The translations under genes and the position numbers were made by a program. From the NCBI GenBank assembly GCA_003219115.1, contig QHPN01000193.1, forward strand, positions 1 to 8,994: a stretch of DNA of 8,994 bases. Reading direction: 5' to 3'. This document shows positions 1 through 6,509 of the stretch, in pieces. Each line of letters opens with the position of its first letter. The first letter of the stretch is position 1. The notes beneath the pieces were generated by a model. That model ran no database searches, was not told where the DNA came from, and saw nothing but the letters and a program-made list of their open reading frames with translations. The DNA comes from Verrucomicrobiota bacterium (GTDB lineage Bacteria; Verrucomicrobiota; Verrucomicrobiia; Chthoniobacterales; UBA10450).

Positions 1-525
1 CCCCGCCATCGCAAAAATCTTTCTCCTTTTCACATCCCCCCTGAACATCAAAAGATCCCGCACCGCGTAAGCCATTTGCGGGGTCCCGTATTCAACTCCC
101 TTTGGCGTCGCCGGAGCTTCCTCCTCCAGCAACGCCGCCCACAACTTCATGTCATGACCATGGATCACGGCGCCGGCGGCCGGCTCCGATTCGTAAACGG
201 CCGCATGCGTGAGCGATTCGGATGACGCAACGGATCCCTGGCATTGGAGCCAGTTCCTGGCGAAATCATAAGCAACCACTCGCGCGTAATGCGACGGCTT
301 TAGTTCGGAGATCCCGGCAGTGGCCGAGCCTGTGATATAAAACCGGGAGGTCGCGCCGTCCCGGATACTCAGATTCCCGAACCCGATGCCGTTTGCATCC
401 ACGCCAACCATTCCAAGGTCGAGAAGTTTTCTCCGATATTCATTCAGTTCGTCGAATCCGGCGAACTGCGAAAGTTCCACTGCCACCCGGTCGCATGTGA
501 ACTTTATCGAGCCGGTTTCGCTCAC
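1..525 (-). CDS. Class II aldolase/adducin-family protein, partial (C-terminus beyond left edge)
   Basis: An open frame of 175 codons reads leftward and leaves the window without a stop. It begins with GTG at 525-523, sharing four bases (GTGA) with the mtnA stop, which suggests translational coupling. Class II aldolase marks are visible: GNLSIRD (residues 50-56), SSE at 101-103 (the FucA-type catalytic/zinc Glu position), and IHGHD at 121-125, giving two of the usual zinc histidines (122 and 124). The frame stops near FAMAGG, about where the third zinc histidine would be expected next. The family makes Zn-dependent cytosolic enzymes that cleave or dehydrate sugar 1-phosphates. Next to mtnA it could be a methylthioribulose-1-phosphate dehydratase (MtnB-like) or an aldolase splitting 5-deoxy- or 5-methylthio-ribulose-1-phosphate (DHAP-shunt type). 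The upstream SSE motif makes me lean to an aldolase. Family certain, exact substrate not. Confidence 0.88.
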   Translation of the reverse strand, partial: MSETGSIKFTCDRVAVELSQFAGFDELNEYRRKLLDLGMVGVDANGIGFGNLSIRDGATSRFYITGSATAGISELKPSHYARVVAYDFARNWLQCQGSVASSESLTHAAVYESEPAAGAVIHGHDMKLWAALLEEEAPATPKGVEYGTPQMAYAVRDLLMFRGDVKRRKIFAMAG

Positions 526-1673
526 GACGCGTGGTCGGCAAAGAGTTCGAGGATACTTTTTTCGTCTGCCTTACAAACGCCTCGCTCGGTAATGAGCCCG
601 GTCACGAGGCGTCTCGGTGTCACATCAAATCCATAGTTCGCCGCCGGACTGTCTTCCGGAGCTATGCGGACTTCCACCGTTTCGCCGTCCCGCCAACCCT
701 CAGCGTGCTTGAGTTCTTCGGCGCCGCGTTCCTCGATCGGAATCTCGGAGCCGTCGCGCATCGTCCAATCAAATGAAGATGAGGGCAGCGCCACGTAGAA
801 GGGAACACCATTGTCCTGCGCTGCCAGTGCCTTCAAATAGGTTCCGATCTTGTTCGCCACGTCACCGGTGCGCGTGGTTCGATCCGATCCGACTATCACC
901 AGATCGACCTCGCCGCGCTGCATCAAATGTCCGCCGGCGCTGTCCGCGATGATTGTATGCGGCACACCGTGTTGACCAAGCTCCCACGCCGTGAGCTTGG
1001 ATCCCTGGCTGCGTGGCCGGGTCTCATCGACCCAAACGTGGACCGGTAACCCGCGATCGTGCGCGGCGTAAACGGGCGCCAGCGCGGACCCATAGTCCAC
1101 AAAGGCGAGCCATCCGGCGTTGCAATGGGTCAGCACATTTATCTGCTTCCCGTTCTTCGTCCGAGCAATTTGCTCGATTAGATTGAGGCCGTGCTGGCCG
1201 ATCATGCGACAATGTTCTGCGTCCTGCTCGGCAATCGCGGTGGCGGTACGCAACGCGATCTCCACCTTTTTTTGGATTTCTGTGGCGGCAGGCGTCTCGC
1301 CTGCAATCGCGTTCAACACTCTCTCAACCGCCCATGACAGATTCACCGCGGTCGGCCGGGTGGCTTTGAGTTGTGCGGCGGCGTTGGCTAAATGCGTGTC
1401 GAATTCTTCAGCGGAAATCCTGCGAGTCCGGCTCGGACCGCCAGTTTGACCTGCTTCAAGCACCGCCAGGTACATCCCATATCCCGCGCTCGCTCCGATC
1501 AGGCCGGCTCCCCGCACATGCATGTCCCGAATAGCGGTCGCCATTTGCGTGACTGTGCTGACGTCTTCGATCACGAACCGGTGCGGTAAAAATCTCTGAT
1601 CGATCAACTGCACGACCCGCTCGTTTCCCGGCTTCAGCCAAATCGTTCGGAAATGTTCTCCGCCTACCTTCAC
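522..1673 (-). CDS. mtnA: S-methyl-5-thioribose-1-phosphate isomerase (MtnA)
   Basis: A 383-residue cytosolic enzyme of the eIF2B-alpha/MtnA fold. It converts the aldose 5-methylthioribose-1-phosphate to methylthioribulose-1-phosphate in methionine salvage; related enzymes also take 5-deoxyribose-1-phosphate. The N-terminus KVGGEHFRTIWL is typical. RGAGLIG (54-60) matches the family RGAPxIG with a changed proline. THCNAG (182-187) holds catalytic Cys184, VDETRPRSQG (215-224) is present, GSDRTTRTGD (262-271) holds catalytic Asp264, and DVANKIGTY and IPIEER follow. Length is slightly above the usual 340-370. The start is GTG at 1673-1671; an in-frame stop lies two codons upstream, so no longer start is possible, and no strong Shine-Dalgarno is seen. 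Downstream it overlaps the aldolase gene by four bases, so they form an operon. The kinase or phosphorylase supplying its substrate is not in the window. Confidence 0.96.
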   Translation of the reverse strand: MKVGGEHFRTIWLKPGNERVVQLIDQRFLPHRFVIEDVSTVTQMATAIRDMHVRGAGLIGASAGYGMYLAVLEAGQTGGPSRTRRISAEEFDTHLANAAAQLKATRPTAVNLSWAVERVLNAIAGETPAATEIQKKVEIALRTATAIAEQDAEHCRMIGQHGLNLIEQIARTKNGKQINVLTHCNAGWLAFVDYGSALAPVYAAHDRGLPVHVWVDETRPRSQGSKLTAWELGQHGVPHTIIADSAGGHLMQRGEVDLVIVGSDRTTRTGDVANKIGTYLKALAAQDNGVPFYVALPSSSFDWTMRDGSEIPIEERGAEELKHAEGWRDGETVEVRIAPEDSPAANYGFDVTPRRLVTGLITERGVCKADEKSILELFADHAS

Positions 1674-1730
1674 CTGTCAGTTTACATCGATGTAGCGCTC
1701 GAAGCCTTTAAATATCCAACCTTTTTAACT

Positions 1731-1763
1731 CAACCGCGTAAGGCGAAGCCTTTTACGCGGTTG
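1731..1763. repeat. Hairpin-forming palindromic repeat, copy 1
   Basis: Arms of 11 bases (CAACCGCGTAA at 1731-1741 and TTACGCGGTTG at 1753-1763) pair perfectly, and the stem continues with GGC/GCC after a two-base bulge around a GAA loop. Its core at 1734-1760 aligns with 4916-4948 (CCGCGTRAGGC...AAGCCTT...ACGCG), so I treat it as one member of a dispersed palindromic extragenic repeat family. No T-tract follows on either strand, so it is not a standard intrinsic terminator, although it could stabilise or pause transcripts. Confidence 0.75.
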
Positions 1764-1791
1764 ACCTGTGATCTCACTTTCCCCGCCTCTT

Positions 1792-1825
1792 CGTTCGAGT
1801 TCAGCGATGTTCGACGTTCGGTGTT
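1792..1825. repeat. Degenerate 7-bp tandem repeat tract
   Basis: CGATGTT, CGACGTT and CGGTGTT stand in exact 7-bp register at 1805-1825, preceded by the related CGTT and CGAGTT. On the minus strand this reads AACACCG, AACGTCG, AACATCG. The AAC-phased heptamer pattern and the unit AACATCG recur in the spacer near 7850. The tract is noncoding and of unknown role. Confidence 0.55.
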
Positions 1826-1975
1826 TCTTCGCCGTTTAAGGTCCTTTGGTGCCAGCAGTGCCTGCTGCGAACCAAATTTCGTATGCCGGCTCCGTGCTCC
1901 CCGCTCCCTGCTCATTGCATACCGCGTGAGCCGAAGTTTCTTGATCGCCAAATGAGCATCCCGTCCTGCGTAAGT

Positions 1976-4564
1976 CTACTCGGTGCGTAACGCCTGGAGC
2001 GGGTTTACTCGCGTGGCGCGGCGGGCCGGCAGCCAAGTGGCAACAAGGGCTGCGGCCGCGAGCACGATCGGCGCGGTGGTGAACGCGATTGGATCAAAGG
2101 CGCCTACCTGATAGAGAATACCACTCAGGATTTTTCCGCCCGCCATCGCCAGCAGAATTCCAAGCACGACTCCGCAGGCGAGCATGATCGAACCTTCGCG
2201 CATGATCATACCCAACACTGCGCCGCGTTGGGCACCGAGCGCCATTCGAATTCCGATCTCCCGTGTCCTCCGCGCCACCGAATAGGCTTTCACACCGTAG
2301 AGCCCCACCACAGCGAGAGCGAGCGCCAGCCCTCCGAAGATCGAGAACATCGTTGCGCCGGCGCGGACGACCCAGAGCTGCAGGTTCGCCTCGAGATGTT
2401 GCGCAAAGGTTCTGAGTGAAATGATCGGGATGGAAGGATCGACATCGCGCACTGTTCGCCGCAGCAAATCGGCCGTGCCCGCTTCCGCGCCAGCTGGGAG
2501 CGAACGGAATCGAACAAAGAAGGAAACGTCGCTCTGGAATCCGCGGGCGAAGGGAACATAAATCGCACCCGGCCTTTCAGTCTCGAACAACGAATGACGC
2601 GTGGATGGAACAATGCCGACGATCTCCATCGTCTCATCGGGCTTTACTTCGCCACTCAGGTCATCGCTCATTCCCATGCTTGCGTTCGCGCCGCCTTTCG
2701 CGCGCGGCGCGTTGTCGCTGGCAAATTGAATACGCTGGCCAAGCGCATCGCCCTCCGGCCAAAGTTTTTTGGCGAGCACATCATCGATGATGGCGACTCT
2801 CAAGTCGCCCGGTTGCGTCGCTTCCGCTTCGGTAAATGCACGGCCACGGATTACAGGCAAAGCAACCGTGTTGAAATAATCCGCGCCGATTCCATTCCAA
2901 GCCGCATTAAACGCGAGACCCTCCGCCGCGGTGGCGGGCTTGTCATCCGGTCCGGGCCGAGGTCCGGCGCGCTGCACATTTTTGCTAAGAGAAATCATGC
3001 CGAACGGCACTGTCGCCGAAATAGCAACATGCTCGACTCCCGGTAAGGCTGATAGCCGCTCATTTAAGTTGCGATAAAGTTCCTGAGCACGTTTCGGTTC
3101 GTAACCCGCGAGGCTCGCATCCGTTTCCAGCATGAAACTGGCGCCCGGCTTCAAACCGGTATCAACAGAAGCAGCTTTGTGTGCGCCGCGAATGAACAAT
3201 GCCGCTGCGGTCAGCAACATCAGCGAGAAGGCAATCTGGACCACGACCAGTGGATGACGCGGCAGAAGTCTCCAGTGCCGTTTCACCGCGTCTTCGCCCG
3301 CTTGCTGTTTCAAATCAGCAACGACCGCGGTGCGCGAAAGCTTCAAGGCCGGACCCAATGCGAAGGCAAGCGTGCCCAGTAAACAGAAGCCGAATGTGGC
3401 TAACAGGATCGACGGCTTCGGCCCACCTAGCCAGACGACGTCCAGCGGGATCAATCTTTGGAACGAACCCATCAACAGATTGGACGACCACAAGCCAAGA
3501 AAGAGTCCGCCCATGCCACCGAATAACGCCAGCACCAGGCCTTCGGTGAGAAGCTGGCGCACGATGCGTCCGCGGCTGCCCCCGAGCGCGAGGCGAATCG
3601 CGATCTCTTTTCGCCGTGCGGTCCCGCGAGCAAGCAGCATGTTGGCGAGGTTTAGACATGCCACCAGGAGCACCACGATCGACATGCCCAGCAGCATGGG
3701 AGCAATCTGTTTCACGTTAGCGTCGTCCGATGGAGCGGTGCCGACCGAGGTGTTCGAAACTGGCATTACCTGAAATGTCTGGTCTTTTTGTTCGACCGGG
3801 AATGCTCTCTCCAAATTGGCAGCCAATCCTTTAAGTTGCGGCTCGGCTGCGGCCGCTGTCATTCCCGGCTTCAATCGGCCGATGATCAGGAGCTGTTGAC
3901 CGGCGCGATCCCCGAGCTTGGTCGCCGTCTCAGAGCTCTGGAAATCGTTCGCTGCTTGGTCGTATTCGCTTAGAGGCAACCAGACTTCCGGCGAAAAGAT
4001 CTGCATTTCGATGGTGAACCCACGCGGCGCGACGCCAACGATTGTGAATGGCCGGCCATTGATGAGAAGCTGTGAGCCGAGCGCCGGATGATTATGCTTT
4101 TGCCAGTAAGAATAACTGACGATCGCCACCGGCGTGTTGCGGCCCGGTGTTTCTTCGTCCGGCAAAAAAGCGCGACCTTGAGCGAGCGGGACGCCCAACA
4201 CGGAAAAATAGTTTGAGCTAACGATGCCGGCGAACGCGCGGCGCGTGTCCCCCTTCTGTCCCATGCCGACAAGCGCAAGATTGTAACCCAGCGTGTCGCT
4301 GAACACGCTGTTCTGTTCGCGAATGTCTCGATAAGTAGGATAGGAAAACCCGCGATAGGTTTTCGGGTTCTTTCTGTTCTGCGAAAAAACCTGCACCAGC
4401 TGCTCTGGTTGCGAATAAGCCGGCGGTGCAAAAAAGAGCGTGTGCACCAGACTGAACACCGCCGTATTCGCGCCAATACCGAGTGCTAACACAATCACCG
4501 CCGCAATCGTAAACCCCGGCGCCTTGATCAGCTTCCGGGCAGCAAACTTGAGGTCTTGAATCAT
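1976..4564 (-). CDS. ADOP-type ABC transporter permease (duplicated MacB/FtsX-like)
   Basis: An 862-residue inner-membrane protein with two FtsX/MacB permease halves. The start is ATG at 4564-4562, preceded by AAAGGGGA at good spacing; a TTG six codons upstream is open but less likely. In numbering from that TTG: TM1 about 24-51 with the typical LALGIGANTAVFS, a MacB-type periplasmic region about 55-290, membrane segments about 293-318, 345-371 and 391-413, then a second half with TM about 443-465, a periplasmic region about 470-735, and TM about 742-768, 798-818 and 835-852. The duplication shows in RRKEIAIRLALGGSRGR (323-339) and RTREIGIRMALGAQRG (772-787). The layout and length fit the acidobacterial duplicated orphan permease group, usually encoded without its own ATPase; none is seen here. 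MacB-like systems move lipoproteins, peptides or drugs by transenvelope mechanotransmission. The substrate is unknown. Confidence 0.92.
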   Translation of the reverse strand: MIQDLKFAARKLIKAPGFTIAAVIVLALGIGANTAVFSLVHTLFFAPPAYSQPEQLVQVFSQNRKNPKTYRGFSYPTYRDIREQNSVFSDTLGYNLALVGMGQKGDTRRAFAGIVSSNYFSVLGVPLAQGRAFLPDEETPGRNTPVAIVSYSYWQKHNHPALGSQLLINGRPFTIVGVAPRGFTIEMQIFSPEVWLPLSEYDQAANDFQSSETATKLGDRAGQQLLIIGRLKPGMTAAAAEPQLKGLAANLERAFPVEQKDQTFQVMPVSNTSVGTAPSDDANVKQIAPMLLGMSIVVLLVACLNLANMLLARGTARRKEIAIRLALGGSRGRIVRQLLTEGLVLALFGGMGGLFLGLWSSNLLMGSFQRLIPLDVVWLGGPKPSILLATFGFCLLGTLAFALGPALKLSRTAVVADLKQQAGEDAVKRHWRLLPRHPLVVVQIAFSLMLLTAAALFIRGAHKAASVDTGLKPGASFMLETDASLAGYEPKRAQELYRNLNERLSALPGVEHVAISATVPFGMISLSKNVQRAGPRPGPDDKPATAAEGLAFNAAWNGIGADYFNTVALPVIRGRAFTEAEATQPGDLRVAIIDDVLAKKLWPEGDALGQRIQFASDNAPRAKGGANASMGMSDDLSGEVKPDETMEIVGIVPSTRHSLFETERPGAIYVPFARGFQSDVSFFVRFRSLPAGAEAGTADLLRRTVRDVDPSIPIISLRTFAQHLEANLQLWVVRAGATMFSIFGGLALALAVVGLYGVKAYSVARRTREIGIRMALGAQRGAVLGMIMREGSIMLACGVVLGILLAMAGGKILSGILYQVGAFDPIAFTTAPIVLAAAALVATWLPARRATRVNPLQALRTE

Positions 4565-4721
4565 GCGGGTCCCCTTTGCCAATATGATGCGAATAGAGAC
4601 GAAATCGGATTCAATTAAAAGGGCGACAAGCTGCGCTCTAAATCACAACATCGCGATCCCATTCAGATCGTACGCAGTATCAAGTTTTGGGCGCCGGTGG
4701 CATAGGTTCCTTGCTCGATTG

Positions 4722-4748
4722 CCGATAAGGCGCCAGCGCCTTTAGCGT
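4722..4748. repeat. Palindromic repeat, copy 2 (divergent)
   Basis: TAAGGCGC and GCGCCTTTA face each other across a two-base loop (AAGGCGC/GCGCCTT pairs perfectly). With its flanks (CCG before, GCG after) it resembles the copy at 1734-1760, but alignment needs small gaps, so family membership is tentative. Confidence 0.45.
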
Positions 4749-4842
4749 GAAATCATTATAATGCCCGTCTATTTTCCCCGGGCTAAAATTCGTCCGCTCG
4801 AGAAAGACTTGCAGCCGCTGTTCTGAATCCGTTGACACCTGA

Positions 4843-4875
4843 CGGCGTGAGGCTCCGTCTTTCTTGACTGGCCGG
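4843..4875. repeat. Palindromic repeat, copy 3
   Basis: A 33-base stretch beginning CGGCGTGAGGCT and ending GGCCGG aligns without gaps to 4916-4948 with 24 of 33 matches. The mismatches cluster in the centre and near the right arm, and its own hairpin is poor, as expected for a decaying copy. It lies 73 bp before the next copy. Confidence 0.55.
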
Positions 4876-4915
4876 AGTCCAGCCGTTGCCGGGCGAAGGT
4901 TGTTTCGCGGCTACA

Positions 4916-4948
4916 CCGCGTGAGGCTAAAGCCTTCCTGACGCGCCGG
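4916..4948. repeat. Palindromic repeat, copy 4
   Basis: It begins CCGCGTGAGGCT, has AAAGCCTT in the middle and ends GACGCGCCGG. The two ends pair (CGCGT with ACGCG) and the inner AGGCT pairs with AGCCT, giving an imperfect stem-loop. Its core matches 1734-1760. It lies about 86 bp upstream of the CBS-MgtE start. Confidence 0.6.
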
Positions 4949-5034
4949 AGCTTTAACGAAGGTAGTTATGCGGCTCCCAGCTCCCAAGCCACGCAACAGT
5001 TTGCATTCAGGATTGGCCGATGTAGCGCAACAGC

Positions 5035-5991
5035 ATGGCCGATGTCTCCCGGCTTCCCGATTTCACTGACCCCATCGCGCGACATTGCCGTGTCGATCAG
5101 CCGCTGTTGAAGGCCGACATGACGGTCGAGCAAGCGCTCGGCGCCATCCGGCAGCAAGGGTTGGGCGAACGCATCATCTACTTCTACGTTGTCGATGAAC
5201 ATGATCGCCTCGCTGGTGTCTTGCCGACCCGGCGTCTGTTAACCGCCTCACCCGACATGATGCTTCGCGAGCTGATGGTGACCCGCGTCATCGCGATTCC
5301 AGCAACGGCGACTGTTCTCGACGCGTGCGAGTTCTTCGTTCTCTACAAATTCTTCGCCTTCCCGGTTGTTGATGCCAACCGTCATATTATCGGCGTGGTC
5401 GATATCGGCCTCTTCACCGCCGAAATGCTCGAGGAACGAGAGGAGAACATCACTGCGCAGCCGGATGAGATATTCGAAGCGCTTGGGTTTCGGCTCTCCC
5501 ATTTGCGCGGCGCATCCGCCTGGCGGGTCTTCCGGCATCGGTTTCCATGGCTTCTGGCTACAATCCTTGGTGGAACCATGTGCGTCGTCATCGCATTCTT
5601 CCTCACCATGGTCTTGGGGCTGAACGAGAGTGTCAGCATGCAAACGATGACCGTCACCATTCAGGCGCTCCGCTCACAAGCAGTCACGAGCAGCTGGTTC
5701 AAAGTGGCATTTCTGCGAGAGCTTCGCTCAGCGGTGCTACTCGGCCTGGGCTGTGGCGCCCTCGTCGTCATGATCGTTCTGCTCTGGCGGAAAGATTTCA
5801 CCGCTGCCCTTGCCATCGGCGGCAGCATCGGCCTGTCACTCGTGACCGCGTGTCTGTTCGGCCTTACTATTCCGTCGCTCCTCCATTCATTGAAACTCGA
5901 CCCGAAGATCGCCGCTGGCCCGGTCACACTTGCCATAACTGACTTCGTCGCTCTCGCCTTCTACTTCGGGATCGCCGCGCTCGTCTTCTAA
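5035..5991 (+). CDS. CBS-domain MgtE-like magnesium transporter, lacking the MgtE N-domain
   Basis: A 318-residue inner-membrane protein; full MgtE is about 450. Residues 20-80 and 81-140 form a CBS pair (IIYFYVVDEHDRLAGVLP and FFAFPVVDANRHIIGVVD), the cytosolic regulatory Mg/nucleotide-sensing module. After a linker helix (about 145-168) the MgtE membrane domain starts at RFPWLLATILGG. Hydrophobic stretches lie at about 172-196, 233-251, 256-283 and 295-318. DPKIAAGPVTLAITD (289-303) carries the conserved transmembrane Asp (303) for Mg binding. The superhelical N-domain is absent. Two oddities: the usual GGNxGxQ pore motif reads LNESVSMQ (196-203), and the first two membrane helices appear merged, with about 15-20 residues fewer than usual. 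ATG at 5035 is the first start after an in-frame stop four codons upstream; no strong Shine-Dalgarno. Mg or another divalent cation is likely; transport activity is uncertain. Confidence 0.87.
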   Translation: MADVSRLPDFTDPIARHCRVDQPLLKADMTVEQALGAIRQQGLGERIIYFYVVDEHDRLAGVLPTRRLLTASPDMMLRELMVTRVIAIPATATVLDACEFFVLYKFFAFPVVDANRHIIGVVDIGLFTAEMLEEREENITAQPDEIFEALGFRLSHLRGASAWRVFRHRFPWLLATILGGTMCVVIAFFLTMVLGLNESVSMQTMTVTIQALRSQAVTSSWFKVAFLRELRSAVLLGLGCGALVVMIVLLWRKDFTAALAIGGSIGLSLVTACLFGLTIPSLLHSLKLDPKIAAGPVTLAITDFVALAFYFGIAALVF

Positions 5992-5993
5992 TT

Positions 5994-6041
5994 CGCCAGA
6001 GTTCGCCCGTTGGACGAACTCGCCGTGGCGAACCTCTGGCG
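5994..6041 (+). terminator. Long hairpin just behind the CBS-MgtE stop
   Basis: CGCCAGAGTTCGCC (5994-6007) pairs with GGCGAACCTCTGGCG (6027-6041) with one bulged base, starting two bases after the TAA. An inner alternative stem, GAGTTCG (5999-6005) with CGAACTC (6015-6021), is mutually exclusive with it. Only a weak T-run (CTTTACC) follows, so it may be a weak terminator, a 3'-end protecting structure or an extragenic palindrome. Confidence 0.6.
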
Positions 6042-6140
6042 CTTTACCCTATTGGCCATACTGCTAATTGAGAACGATGAAGCAATTTACCCTGGGAGTA
6101 CTGGACTGACGACGGGTGGTTCGTGGGCAGGCTAAAAGAA

Positions 6141-6359
6141 ATGCCCGCCGTGATGAGCCAGGCCGAAACGCGCGAGAAACTCCAGGCGATGCTTGGGGAT
6201 GCTTACCGCCTGATGGCGGAGGATACAGCCGAGAGCACGTTCGGGCGGTCCTGTCCCACGGAACGCAGAGATAAAAGGACACTCGCGCGCGGGGCGATTC
6301 GCAAGCAACTTGGATTGGAACAGGCTCCGCGGCCGCGAAACTACGTCCCCCCCCGTTAG
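6141..6359 (+). CDS. Small hypothetical protein (72 aa), doubtful
   Basis: Not recognised. From ATG 6141 it would encode a charged, soluble, probably helical protein (SQAETREKLQAMLGDAYRLM, then an Arg/Lys-rich stretch and a Pro-rich end NYVPPR). Third positions are rich in G and C and codon choice resembles the neighbours, which favours coding. Against it: no strong Shine-Dalgarno, no recognisable domain, and a run of eight C at 6347-6354 just before the stop. The frame stays open to a GTG at 6123; ATG 6153 is also possible. It stands alone between the MgtE-like gene and a minus-strand gene. Confidence 0.4.
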   Translation: MPAVMSQAETREKLQAMLGDAYRLMAEDTAESTFGRSCPTERRDKRTLARGAIRKQLGLEQAPRPRNYVPPR

Positions 6360-6451
6360 CTGGGTTTCCTGATTAGTTTTCCTCTCGTCGAAATCCGCAT
6401 TCCGCCGATTCGGTAAACAAATTCGTCAGGGAAAACGGTTCCGCCGGTGCC

Positions 6452-6487
6452 AAAAAAAGCGCCCCGCAGTTCCAGCGGAGCGCTTTT
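6452..6487 (-). terminator. Rho-independent terminator of the secreted-protein gene
   Basis: On the minus strand AAAAGCGCTCCGC pairs with GCGGGGCGCTTTT with one mismatch across a seven-base loop, followed by seven T (A-tract 6452-6458 on the plus strand). It sits 22 bases behind the minus-strand stop at 6510. Four T on the plus-strand side (6484-6487) could also give weaker termination of plus-strand transcripts. Confidence 0.88.
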
Positions 6488-6509
6488 GTGTGTCGCGCAG
6501 AGGGTGCGC

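Larger units (their letters stand above)
1674..1975. other. 302-bp spacer between mtnA and the permease gene
   Basis: No credible coding frame is seen. The spacer lies upstream of mtnA and downstream of the permease gene, both on the minus strand, so it should hold the mtnA promoter; I could not pick a convincing -35/-10 pair. It contains a near-perfect hairpin (1731-1763), a short run of 7-bp repeats (1792-1825) and a 12-bp palindrome TACATCGATGTA at 1683-1694, ten bases before the mtnA GTG. No T-rich terminator was seen behind the permease stop. Confidence 0.7.
4565..5034. other. 470-bp divergent spacer between permease and CBS-MgtE genes
   Basis: No credible gene. It must carry both divergent promoters. 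The left third, nearest the permease start, is AT-richer (4590-4680). A perfect TATAAT lies at 4757-4762 inside the self-complementary ATTATAAT, but there is no good -35 at 17 bp on either strand, so I do not call a promoter. The middle and right parts hold three related palindromic repeat copies (4722-4748, 4843-4875, 4916-4948). No known Mg-sensing leader (M-box) was recognised ahead of the MgtE-like gene. Confidence 0.65.

Noticed and set aside
531..776. Plus-strand open frame opposite mtnA
   Set aside because: Shadow of the well-supported mtnA frame on the other strand, with no family features.
3330..3773. Long plus-strand open frames opposite the permease (also 2594-3046, 3199-3549)
   Set aside because: Antisense shadows in a GC-rich gene. 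The products are Arg/Pro/Ser-rich without domains, and the permease frame is certain.
4757..4762. Perfect TATAAT in the divergent spacer
   Set aside because: No acceptable -35 at 16-18 bp on either strand and no extended -10, so it is mentioned but not called as a promoter.
4769..4996. Minus-strand open frame in the divergent spacer
   Set aside because: Covers two palindromic repeat copies, has no ribosome site and no protein-like pattern.
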